Positions 33,868-42,049 of a stretch of DNA of 64,000 bases are shown one piece after another. The stretch is from Mesorhizobium loti CJ3sym (GTDB taxonomy: Bacteria; Pseudomonadota; Alphaproteobacteria; Rhizobiales; Rhizobiaceae), in the NCBI RefSeq assembly GCF_000472785.1, contig NZ_AXAL01000002.1:1-64000 (forward strand), read 5' to 3'. Below the pieces are notes generated by a model. That model had not been told where the DNA came from, did not search any database, and saw nothing but the letters and a program-made list of their open reading frames with translations. The position numbers and the translations under genes were made by a program. Within the stretch, counting starts at the first letter, position 1, and the number at the start of each line of letters is the position of its first letter.

Positions 33868-35400
33868 ATGATCAGGTCTTTTCTCTCGCTTTGCCTCGCC
33901 TCGACGGCGCTGGCGTCGTTCGCCGGCGTGGCCCACGCCGCTCCTCCCGGCTACGACAGGATCGACACCGTCGTCGTCATCTATGCCGAGAACCGCAGCT
34001 TCGATAATCTCTATGGCGGCTTCCCCGGCGCCAATGGGCTGGCGAATGTCTCGGCCGACCAGGCGCGCCAGCTCGACCGTGACGGCACGCCGCTTTCCGA
34101 ATTGCCGCCGGCCTGGGGCGGGCTGACCGCCAAGGGGGTGACGCCACCGGTGACCGAGGCGCAGTCGGCGCATCTCGCCAATGCCAGCTTCGCCATCGAC
34201 GACGCCAGCGGCTTCAACGAGAAGACATCGGTCGTCACCCGCGACCTCTGGCACCGCTTCTACCAGGAGCAGATGCAGATCGATGCGGGCAAGAACGACA
34301 AGTTCGTCGCCTGGGCCGATTCCGGCGGTCTCGTCATGGGCCATTATGACGGCTCCGGCCTGCCGATGTGGGCGGTGGCGAAGAAATACGTTTTGGCCGA
34401 CAATTTCTTCCAGGGCGCCTTCGGCGGCTCGTTCCTCAACCATATCATGCTCGCCTGCGCCTGCGCGCCGGTTTATCCGCATGCCGACACCAGCCCGGTG
34501 AAAGGGCAGATCGCCGTCGTCGAGGCCGATGGCAAGACGCTGAAAGTTGCCGACAACTCGCCGGCCTCGGCACTTGGCGGCGCGCCGAAATTCGTCAATG
34601 ACGGCGCCATCACTCCCGATTTCTATGCCGTCAACACCATGCAGCCGCCCTATCAGCCTAGCAACAACAAGCCGGCCGAGGGCGGCGACAAGGCGCTGGC
34701 CGATCCGTCCGTGGCAAGCACGCTGCCGCCGCAGCATGACATCACCATCGGCGACTTGCTGTCGCTGAAGGGGATCGACTGGGCCTGGTATGCCGGCGCC
34801 TGGCAGGCCACGCTCGACGGCAAGAACGCGACGCCGGTGCCGAACTTCCAGTTCCACCACCAGCCGTTCAACTATTTCGCGGCCTATGCGCCGGGTACAG
34901 CCGCGCGGACCGAGCATCTCAGGGACGGTGGCCTGGATGGCACCGAGTTCATCAAGGCGATCGACGACGGCAAGCTGCCGTCTGTCAGCTTCTACAAGCC
35001 GCAAGGCAATCTCAACGAGCACAGCGGTTATGCCGATGTGACCTCTGGCGACCAGCATCTGGCCGACCTCGTTTCGCATCTGGAGAAGAGCCCGCAATGG
35101 AGCCACATGCTGGTGGTCGTCACCTATGACGAGAATGGCGGCTTCTGGGATCATGTCGCGCCGCCCAAGGCCGACCGCTGGGGCCCGGGCAACCGCATCC
35201 CGGCCTTCATCATCTCGCCCTATGCGAAGATGGGCACGGTCGACCACACGCAATACGACACGACCTCGATCCTGCGCTTCATCACCGCGCGCTACGACCT
35301 GCCGGTGCTTCCGGGCATCGTCGCCCGCGACAAGGCGCTGGCCGGCAATGGCGAGCCGCCGATGGGGGATCTGAGTGCTGCGCTCGATTTGAGCCGGTAG
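33868..35400 (+). CDS. acpA: Secreted acid phosphatase, AcpA/phosphoesterase family
   Basis: 510 residues with a signal peptide (about 1-24, ending AHA). The phosphoesterase family core starts IDTVVVIYAENRSFDNLYGG, where the Glu-Asn and Ser residues form the metal and nucleophile site, and continues with FLNHIMLACACAP and the late metal-binding motif VVVTYDENGGFWDHVAPP. Periplasmic release of phosphate from organic esters is expected. ATG 33829 is an alternative, but the Met at 33868 sits right before the hydrophobic signal. The gene is followed by a strong terminator. Confidence 0.88.
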   Translation: MIRSFLSLCLASTALASFAGVAHAAPPGYDRIDTVVVIYAENRSFDNLYGGFPGANGLANVSADQARQLDRDGTPLSELPPAWGGLTAKGVTPPVTEAQSAHLANASFAIDDASGFNEKTSVVTRDLWHRFYQEQMQIDAGKNDKFVAWADSGGLVMGHYDGSGLPMWAVAKKYVLADNFFQGAFGGSFLNHIMLACACAPVYPHADTSPVKGQIAVVEADGKTLKVADNSPASALGGAPKFVNDGAITPDFYAVNTMQPPYQPSNNKPAEGGDKALADPSVASTLPPQHDITIGDLLSLKGIDWAWYAGAWQATLDGKNATPVPNFQFHHQPFNYFAAYAPGTAARTEHLRDGGLDGTEFIKAIDDGKLPSVSFYKPQGNLNEHSGYADVTSGDQHLADLVSHLEKSPQWSHMLVVVTYDENGGFWDHVAPPKADRWGPGNRIPAFIISPYAKMGTVDHTQYDTTSILRFITARYDLPVLPGIVARDKALAGNGEPPMGDLSAALDLSR

Positions 35401-35433
35401 GGCGGCGACCGGGAAACAGACTTGTCTGCGTCA

Positions 35434-35466
35434 ACTTCCGGCACCGGCTATTGCGGTGCCGGAAGT
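35434..35466. terminator. Bidirectional terminator after the phosphatase
   Basis: ACTTCCGGCACCG pairs perfectly over 13 bases with CGGTGCCGGAAGT around a 7-base loop. It lies 33 bases past the phosphatase stop, and the loop contains the TAG stop of the convergent pseudogene. Confidence 0.75.
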
Positions 35467-36464
35467 GTGGCCTGCGCCGGATTGTAGTCGTAAAGTTCGA
35501 GCGCGACCGCAAACGGAAACTGCCAGCGTGTGTCGGGGTAGCGGCGAACCACCTTCATGAGCCTATGGTTGCCCTGCGTGACCCACAGTTCCGCCGCTGC
35601 GGTGTAGGGAAAGTTTTGCCACGTCGCCGCTTAGTGAAGGAGCTTGCCCGAGGCCGAAGATTCCTCGCCCACCAATTTGCAGGATGTGAATTTTGGCCCC
35701 ATGCGATCCATGATGGAAAAATAGGCTTTGCCGTGTGGCAGCCATTTGTCGGCGAAGGCATATTTTGTGTAGGAATTGTCGTCGGCTACACGCATGGCCT
35801 GGTAAGGCTTGAGCGAGCCATCGTCCTTCACCTGGTATGTCGTGATCGTGTATCGCGGCGGCCGATTGCCTTGCCGATAGGCATTGTTAACATCAAGGCA
35901 TGAGGGATCGGGTCCCGGAGTGCTGGCTCCTGTAACCGAACTGCTGGCAGTTGTGTCGTAGGCGTAGACGTCCAGAGCAACCGCAAAGGGAAGTTGCAAG
36001 GGGCGGCCTTTCGGATAGCGCCGAAGCATTTTCGCCAGCCGGTGGTCGTCGCTAGTGATCCACAGTTCCGCCTTGGTCACGTAGGGAAAGCCGTGCCAGG
36101 TCGCTGCGTAGTGAAGAAAGCTTCCCTTCCTGTCTAGTACTTTGCAAGACGTGAATGTCGGCCCCATCCGATCCATCAAAGGAAAGTATGCTTCGCCGTT
36201 CGGCAGCCATTTGTCGGAGGCGGCGTATTTTTTAAAGGAAGCACGTTTGGTAACCTGCAGGACCTGATAAGGTTTCAGTGAACCGTCGGCCTGCACCTCA
36301 TGCGTCGTTATTGAATATTGTTCGGGTCTCTTTTCCTGATCGTATGCCTTATCGACCTCAGAACAGGATGGATCTGGCTTTGGTCTTCCACTGGCCTGCG
36401 CCCACGAGTTGGAAATAACAATCGCGAGCGCAATTGCTCCGGCATAGGTAAGAATTTTTGCCAT
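35448..36464 (-). pseudogene. Two-domain secreted protein gene broken by one nonsense codon
   Basis: The first 277 codons give a signal peptide (ending AQA) and domain 1, then most of domain 2. A TAA at 35631-35633 replaces the Tyr codon seen at the same place in domain 1 (LHYAATW versus LH-stop-AATW). Beyond it the frame stays open for 60 more codons (AATWQNFPY, ELWVTQGNHRLMKVVRRY, PFAVALELYDYN) that match domain 1 residue by residue (ELWITSDDHRLAKMLRRY, PFAVALDVYAYD) and end at TAG 35448. Either the gene is a fresh pseudogene or the truncated 277-residue product is still made. The domain family is not recognised. Confidence 0.85.
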
Positions 36465-36526
36465 GACGACCCGCGCGAAAAAGATGTTCGGAACTATAAT
36501 CCCTGATTTACACGGTTATTTATTCG

Positions 36527-36600
36527 CGTGCCAGCGGTGCAGTCGCCAGTGGCGCGCCGCCGATGGGCGACTGAGTGGAGCGTTTGGTCTGAGCCGGTAG
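36527..36600 (+). pseudogene. Remnant of a second phosphatase C-terminus
   Basis: The last 74 bases read like the end of the AcpA-like gene at 35326-35400: RASGAVASGAPPMGD, then with a one-base deletion LSGAFGLSR and TAG, against ALAGNGEPPMGDLSAALDLSR and TAG. Nothing upstream of 36527 matches. The remnant suggests a former tandem paralogue or a duplication of the 3' end when the intervening segment arrived. Confidence 0.6.
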
Positions 36601-36605
36601 GGCGC

Positions 36606-37211
36606 TCACCCGCCATTCACCAAAGCGAGGACAAGCTTCTGCAAATTGCCGCCCTGGCCGAGTTCGACACGGTCGAAATCGCGGCTGCCCTGTATCCTCG
36701 CTTTCGAGATCGCGTCGAGCCGACGGACCACCTCGGCCCTGGTCTTGCTGCATTTGGGATCGTCAGTGACGGTCAGTCCGTCTGTCACGGCTTCGATGTC
36801 ATGGACCATCTGTATCATGCTGGCGCCATGCACCTTCTCATGGGCGCTGACGCCGGCGATGAACACTTCCCATTTCTTCTGCACGGCCGGCGGCAGCGGC
36901 GCGGAAGGGCTTGGCAAGGTGTAGGTGATGACCAGTTTCGGATTCCTCGCCGTCAGCACGCAGTCCTTGCCCCTGGGCTTGTAGTCCCTGACCCCCCAGG
37001 TCAGCTTGAAGTTGGTGTAGGCGATGGCGCGGGTAATACCGACATTCGGCCCGTTCTCGCCGATCGACCGGTAGAGCTCCAGCCCGGACTGGCCTGAAAT
37101 GGCGTAGGTCTCGACCTTCTCGACCGGCTTCCACGCGGCATGAGCGGTCACCGGCAAGGCCACCAGGGCGGCCAGCAAAAGACACAGACGAACTCGCGAC
37201 ACGATGTTCAC
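36606..37211 (-). CDS. Secreted DUF922 protein, predicted zinc protease
   Basis: About 201 residues with a signal peptide ending AHAA. The DUF922 core includes YAISGQSGLELYRSIGE, GITRAIAYTNFKLTW and the zinc-protease-type motif HEKVHG (HExxH), followed by CSKTRAEVVRRLDAI. Periplasmic; the family is predicted but not shown to be proteolytic. The GTG at 37211 directly precedes the signal peptide and is preferred to ATG 37271, whose extra 20 residues look non-coding. Confidence 0.82.
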   Translation of the reverse strand: MNIVSRVRLCLLLAALVALPVTAHAAWKPVEKVETYAISGQSGLELYRSIGENGPNVGITRAIAYTNFKLTWGVRDYKPRGKDCVLTARNPKLVITYTLPSPSAPLPPAVQKKWEVFIAGVSAHEKVHGASMIQMVHDIEAVTDGLTVTDDPKCSKTRAEVVRRLDAISKARIQGSRDFDRVELGQGGNLQKLVLALVNGG

Positions 37212-37336
37212 CAAACCGGGCTCTCCAAACCGGGGCCGAGCGCCCGTGCCGAACAGGCAATGCCACCGCACCGCTTTTCCTATATGGTGCCAGCCAGTGC
37301 TGCAAATGCCTTAGAGGCAGTCAATCGGGGGAAATC

Positions 37337-37834
37337 ATGAAAGCGGGATATCTCGTCGTCGCCGGTGCCGTGGCCGCGTTGCAGGCCGCGCAGCCGGCTT
37401 TTGCCGCGTCGTGCAGCGGCTGGAGCGCGAAGATGGAGGACGACGAAGGCGGCAAGGTGCTGACCGCCTCGGTCTGTGGCGGGCCGAAAGGTGACGCGTA
37501 TCTGATGCTGACCTGTTTCGACACGCCGATACTGAGCTACGATCTCGGCTCCAGCGGCCAGCAGACGGAGCCCGGAGCCAGCGGCGCTTTCGACTTCAAG
37601 GCCGACGGCAAGACGTTGACCGAGACGCTGCAGCTCGAGGAAATGTACGGATATTTCGTGGTCAATCTGGCGAAGGCCGATCCGCTGCTCGACCTGTTGC
37701 GTTCGAAGGGCGATGTCTCGGTCAGTTCAGCCAAATATGGCGCGATCAGTTTTCCGCTGAAGGGCTCGAGCGGGGCCATCGGCAAGGTGCTGGCGCAGTG
37801 TGGCAAGGCGAAGCCCGCGGCTGACGGGGATTGA
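37337..37834 (+). CDS. Secreted protein of unknown function
   Basis: 165 residues with a signal peptide (about 1-23, ending AFA). The mature part has four Cys (ASCSGW, SVCGGP, LTCFDT, AQCGKA) likely to form two disulphides in the periplasm, and beta-strand-like segments VVNLAKADPLLDLLRSKG and ISFPLKGSSGAIGKVLAQ. The last pattern, a small residue patch ending in a late Cys, resembles invasion-associated/IalB-like secreted proteins, but the resemblance is weak. GGGGG precedes the ATG. Confidence 0.7.
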   Translation: MKAGYLVVAGAVAALQAAQPAFAASCSGWSAKMEDDEGGKVLTASVCGGPKGDAYLMLTCFDTPILSYDLGSSGQQTEPGASGAFDFKADGKTLTETLQLEEMYGYFVVNLAKADPLLDLLRSKGDVSVSSAKYGAISFPLKGSSGAIGKVLAQCGKAKPAADGD

Positions 37835-37878
37835 GACCCGCCGGCGCCCTGGCGTCGCGCCGCCTTGCCGTCAAGGCC

Positions 37879-39183
37879 TCATTGCGTCCTCGCCTTGGCC
37901 ACATCCGCCGGCGTGATGGCTGATTGCTTGCCGCCGAAATGCGCCAGGACATAGTTGCCGAGCGCAGCGATCTCGACGTCCGAATAGGCGTTGGCGAAGG
38001 CTGGCATGGTTTGCGCGCCTGTCGGCGTCGTCATATGCGCGCCCTTGAGGATGACCTGGATCAGATTGGTCCCGTCGGGGTCGTTGACCGTGCGGCTGCC
38101 GCGCAGCGCGGCATAGGGCGTCTGCAGCCCTTCGCCGTTCCAGCCGTGGCAGCTGGCGCAGGCGCCCTGGAACAGTTTCAGGCCAAGCCCGCCTTGCGCG
38201 GCTGCGTCGGTAGCCGGAGCATAGGCGGTCGACGCCTTGAGCGTGGGTGGATCGGCCTCTACGATCGCCTGGTCGCTGCTGACCTGCGGCGGCACGGTTC
38301 TGACATAGGCGACGATTGACTTGATGTCTTCGGGCGTCAAATGGCGCAAGCTGTAGTCCACCGCTTCGCCCATGCTGCCGGTCGGCGAGCCGCGCCCTTC
38401 CGCATGGCCCTTGGAGAGATAGTCGGTCAGCTGCTCGTCGCTCCAGCTGCCGATGCCGGTGCGTTTGTCCGAGCTGATATTGTAGGCCTTCCAGCCCTGC
38501 AGTTCGGCGCCGGCGAAGGTCTTGCCGCTGTCGAGGGCGTAGAACAGATTGCGCGGCGTGTGGCATTCGCCGCAATGCGCCATCGCCTCGACCAGATAGG
38601 CGCCACGGTTCCAGTCCGCCGTCTGCTGCGGGTCGGGCTGCAGCGGGCCGCTCGGCACGAACAGCAGGTTCCAGAAGCGCATGACGTAGCGCTGGTTGAA
38701 GGGGAAGACGAGTTCGTTCCCTGGCGCGTCCGCGCGCACCGGGGGCAGGCTGAACAGATAGGCCTTGATCGCCAGCGCGTCTTCCGTCGTCATCCGCGCA
38801 TAGGCGGCATAGGGGAAGGCCGGGTAGAGATTTTTGCCCTGGTCGTCGATGCCCTGATGCAGGGCCCGCACGAACTCGGCATCGCTCCAGTTGCCGATGC
38901 CGGTTTCCTTGTCGGCGGTGATGTTGGGCGAATAGAGCGTGCCGAACGGCAGCTTGAAGGCGAGGCCGCCCGCATAGGGCTTGCCGCCTGACGTGGTGTG
39001 GCAGGCGACGCAGTCGGCGGCGCGCGCCAGATACTCGCCACGATCGATCAGCGCCTGGCCGGTCGGCAGTGCGGCCTGCGCCACGGAGACATCAGGCAGC
39101 GACGCCGGCTTGAACAGGAACACCGCGACGGCAGCGGCAATGACCACCACGGCGGCGAGAATGATGAGGCCCAGCCGTTTCAT
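37879..39183 (-). CDS. Tri-heme cytochrome c subunit of the aldehyde/isoquinoline-type oxidoreductase
   Basis: 434 residues with an N-terminal membrane anchor or uncleaved signal (about 4-24) and three heme c sites: CVACH at 58-62, CGECH at 204-208 and CASCH at 342-346. The layout matches the cytochrome subunit of alcohol and aldehyde dehydrogenases of acetic acid bacteria and of IorAB-type enzymes. It should carry electrons from the molybdenum subunit to the respiratory chain. GTG 39189 overlaps the IorB stop (GTGA); ATG 39183 is preferred. Confidence 0.9.
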   Translation of the reverse strand: MKRLGLIILAAVVVIAAAVAVFLFKPASLPDVSVAQAALPTGQALIDRGEYLARAADCVACHTTSGGKPYAGGLAFKLPFGTLYSPNITADKETGIGNWSDAEFVRALHQGIDDQGKNLYPAFPYAAYARMTTEDALAIKAYLFSLPPVRADAPGNELVFPFNQRYVMRFWNLLFVPSGPLQPDPQQTADWNRGAYLVEAMAHCGECHTPRNLFYALDSGKTFAGAELQGWKAYNISSDKRTGIGSWSDEQLTDYLSKGHAEGRGSPTGSMGEAVDYSLRHLTPEDIKSIVAYVRTVPPQVSSDQAIVEADPPTLKASTAYAPATDAAAQGGLGLKLFQGACASCHGWNGEGLQTPYAALRGSRTVNDPDGTNLIQVILKGAHMTTPTGAQTMPAFANAYSDVEIAALGNYVLAHFGGKQSAITPADVAKARTQ

Positions 39184-39185
39184 GG

Positions 39186-41480
39186 TCACGCCGCCTCGGC
39201 TTCGGATTCATCGGCTTCCCCGGTTATCGCCAACGCCGCCAGCACGGGCACGCTGAGCGGCGGCATCATCGACACGCTGGTCTTGTCGGCGCTGTCGCTC
39301 CTCAGCTGGTTGCGGTCGAAGGGCAGGCTGCGCAGGCGCTTTCCCGTCGCGGCGAAGATCGCATTGGCAAGGGCAGGCGCGGCCGACACCGTCGCCGTCT
39401 CGCCGATACCGCCGGGCGATTCCAGGCTCTTGACGTGATAGACTTCTATCTTCGGCGCCTCGTTGTTGCGCAGGATGCGGTAGTCGTGAAAATTGCTCTG
39501 GTCGACGCGGCCATTGGTGAAGGTTATGCCGCTGTAGAGCGCGGCCGACAGACCGAAGATCAGCCCGCCTTCGATCTGCGCCTCGACGGTGTTGGGATTG
39601 ATGGCAATGCCGCAATCGACAGCCACCACCGCCCGGTGCAGCGTGATCTCGCCGGCTGGCGAAACCGAGATTTCCAGCACCGCCGCCATGAAGCTGCCGA
39701 AGGCATCGTGCAGGGCAATGCCGCGTCCCGAGCCGGCCGGCATGGGCGAGCCCCAGCCGGACTTTTCGGCCACCAGCTCCAGCACGCCGGCCGCGCGCGG
39801 CTGGTTCTTCGTCAGCGCCCGGCGATACTCGACAGGGTCCTTGCCCGCCGCATGGGCGAGTTCGTCCATGAAGCTTTCGACGACGAAGACATTGTGCGTG
39901 GGGCCAACGCCGCGCCACCATGTGATCGGCACCGGCGGATCCTGGCGCACCCAGTCGACCTGGATGACCGGCAGGTCGTAGGGCGGCTTGACGGCGCTCT
40001 CGACGGCGTCGTCGTCAAGCTTGTCTTCCGGCCAGCCGCCGGGAATGTAGTTGCCCAGCACCGAACCGCCGGCGACATGGTCGATCCACACCGTCGGCAA
40101 CCCGTCCGGGCCGAGGCCGGCGGAGATGCGATCATAATAAGCGGGACGGTAAAGGTCGTGCTGGATGTCCTCCTCGCGGGTCCAGATCACCTTGACCGGA
40201 TAACTGACCTGTTTGGCGATCGCCACGGCCTGGCCGACGGATTCGGCGACAAGGCGGCGGCCGAAACCACCGCCGATCAGGTGATTGTGGACGATGATCT
40301 TGTCGAGCGGAAAGCCGGTGACCTGCGCGGCCCAGCCTTGCGCCTGGGTCGGCACCTGCGTGCCGACCCAGATCTCGCATTCGTCAGCACGCACATGCAC
40401 GACGCAGTTGATCGGCTCCATCGGCGCATGGGCGAGGAATGGCAATTCATAGGCCGCCTCGACCGTCTTCGATGCTGCCTTCAGCTTGCCTTCGACGTCG
40501 CCTTCCTTGCGCGCCATGATCGGCGTCTTGTGCTCGGATGCTGTCTTCAGGGCGGCCATGATATCGGCGCTGCCGAGCCTGGCATTGGCGCCGTCGTTCC
40601 AGGTGATGTCGAGTGCCGCCAGTCCCTTCTTGGCGGCCCAGAAATGATCGCCGATGACGGCGACCGCATTGGGCAGGCGCACGATGTCGCGCACGCCCGG
40701 TATGGCGCGCGCCGCCTTGTCGTCGACATCCGCCAGTGTGCCGCCGAAGACCGGGCAGGCGGCCACGGTCGCCACCTTCATGCCGGGCACACGCACATCG
40801 ATGCCGTAGACCACCGCGCCGTTCACCTTGCCTGATGTGTCGACCCGGCGCAGCGATTTGCCGATCAGTTCGAAATCCCTGGGGTCCTTGAGTTTTATGT
40901 CGGTTGGCACGGGCTGCTTGCCCGCCGCATCGGCGAGCGCGCCATAGGCAAGCTGCCTGCCGGTCGGCTGGTGGGTGACCACACCCAGTTTGGCGGCACA
41001 TTCGGATACCGGAACCGACCATTGCGCGGCCGCCGCCGAAACCAGCATCATGCGCGCCGTGGCGCCCGCCTTGCGCAGCGACTCCCAGGTGGCGCGCATC
41101 GAGGTGGAACCGCCCGTCGCCTGGCCGCCAAGGGCGGCTGTGGCGTAGAGCTTGTCGTTGGGCGGCGCGTCGACGACGCTCACCTGGTCGAGACCGACTT
41201 CCAGCTCCTCGGCGATCAGCGTCGCTTCGCCGGTATGCGTGCCTTGTCCCATTTCGATGTTGGGCAGGATGAAGGTGATCTTGCCGTCGGTGCCGATGCG
41301 GATGAAGGCATCGGGCGCGAAGGCGGCGGAAACATCACCCTCGACAGGATCGGTCGCGGCAACCACCGGCCTGATGCCGGCGCCAAGCATGGCGAAGCCC
41401 AGCAGAAGGCCGCCGCCTTGCAGGAAGGCCCGGCGCGAGGCATTTGTTTTCGGGTTCGGGGAGGAGAATGGCTTGCTCAT
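39186..41480 (-). CDS. iorB: Isoquinoline 1-oxidoreductase-type molybdenum subunit
   Basis: 764 residues. A Tat signal is visible (SRRAFLQGGGLLLGFAML), so the folded enzyme with its cofactor is exported to the periplasm. The aldehyde-oxidase fold follows: IEMGQGTHTGEATLIAEEL, GGGFGRRL, WWRGVGPTHNVF and the late Glu motif SPGGIGETATVSAAPALANA, where the Glu serves as base. It hydroxylates an N-heterocycle or oxidises an aldehyde. ATG 41480 is followed by no other good start. Order is iorA-iorB-cytochrome, with 14-base and 4-base junctions. Confidence 0.9.
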   Translation of the reverse strand: MSKPFSSPNPKTNASRRAFLQGGGLLLGFAMLGAGIRPVVAATDPVEGDVSAAFAPDAFIRIGTDGKITFILPNIEMGQGTHTGEATLIAEELEVGLDQVSVVDAPPNDKLYATAALGGQATGGSTSMRATWESLRKAGATARMMLVSAAAAQWSVPVSECAAKLGVVTHQPTGRQLAYGALADAAGKQPVPTDIKLKDPRDFELIGKSLRRVDTSGKVNGAVVYGIDVRVPGMKVATVAACPVFGGTLADVDDKAARAIPGVRDIVRLPNAVAVIGDHFWAAKKGLAALDITWNDGANARLGSADIMAALKTASEHKTPIMARKEGDVEGKLKAASKTVEAAYELPFLAHAPMEPINCVVHVRADECEIWVGTQVPTQAQGWAAQVTGFPLDKIIVHNHLIGGGFGRRLVAESVGQAVAIAKQVSYPVKVIWTREEDIQHDLYRPAYYDRISAGLGPDGLPTVWIDHVAGGSVLGNYIPGGWPEDKLDDDAVESAVKPPYDLPVIQVDWVRQDPPVPITWWRGVGPTHNVFVVESFMDELAHAAGKDPVEYRRALTKNQPRAAGVLELVAEKSGWGSPMPAGSGRGIALHDAFGSFMAAVLEISVSPAGEITLHRAVVAVDCGIAINPNTVEAQIEGGLIFGLSAALYSGITFTNGRVDQSNFHDYRILRNNEAPKIEVYHVKSLESPGGIGETATVSAAPALANAIFAATGKRLRSLPFDRNQLRSDSADKTSVSMMPPLSVPVLAALAITGEADESEAEAA

Positions 41481-41494
41481 GCTGGCTGTCTCCT

Positions 41495-41947
41495 TCAAGC
41501 CTTGGCGGCCTGTTTTATCGCCGCCCGTATGCGCGTGTAGGTGCCGCATCGGCAGATGTTGCCAGACATCGCCGCATCGATATCGCTGTCGCTCGGGTTG
41601 GGGTTTCGTTCCAGCAGCGCCGAGGCCGACATGATCTGGCCGGACTGGCAATAGCCGCACTGGATGACCTCGAGGTCGAGCCAGGCCTGCTGCACCTTCT
41701 TGCCCGAGGGCGTCGCGCCGATCGCCTCGACGGTGGTGACATGCCGCGTGCCGACAGAAGCGACAGGCAGGACGCACGACCGCACCGGCTGGCCGTCGAG
41801 CTGCACCGTGCAGGCGCCGCACTGGGCGATGCCGCAGCCGAACTTGGTGCCGGTCAGGCCGATGACATCGCGCAACACCCAGAGCAGGGGCATGTCATCG
41901 GGAACATCGACGCTGCGATCCTGTCCATTCACGTTCAGCGCAATCAT
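41495..41947 (-). CDS. iorA: Isoquinoline 1-oxidoreductase-type [2Fe-2S] subunit
   Basis: 150 residues. Two [2Fe-2S] clusters: Cys38, Cys43, Cys46 and Cys58 ([18 protein letters not shown]) bind the plant-type cluster; Cys97, Cys100, Cys132 and Cys134 ([18 protein letters not shown]) the second. It passes electrons from the molybdenum centre. Having no signal of its own, it is presumably carried out with IorB by the Tat system. GAGGAG lies 8 bases before the ATG at 41947. Confidence 0.92.
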   Translation of the reverse strand: MIALNVNGQDRSVDVPDDMPLLWVLRDVIGLTGTKFGCGIAQCGACTVQLDGQPVRSCVLPVASVGTRHVTTVEAIGATPSGKKVQQAWLDLEVIQCGYCQSGQIMSASALLERNPNPSDSDIDAAMSGNICRCGTYTRIRAAIKQAAKA

Positions 41948-42049
41948 GGCCTGCTCCTCGGTCGTTCGCATCCCCCGCGTGTACAATAGGCACCGGTTCG
42001 CGCGACGTGTCCAATCAAATGGAATGTGTTTCAGCGGCGGCAAGGGAGG

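Noticed and set aside
33703..35253. 516-codon minus-strand frame opposite the phosphatase
   Set aside because: The plus-strand gene has a signal peptide and the phosphoesterase motifs; the opposite frame has neither motif nor start signals.
36606..37271. Longer N-terminus for the DUF922 protein from ATG 37271
   Set aside because: The first 20 residues are non-hydrophobic and would block the signal peptide that begins just after GTG 37211.
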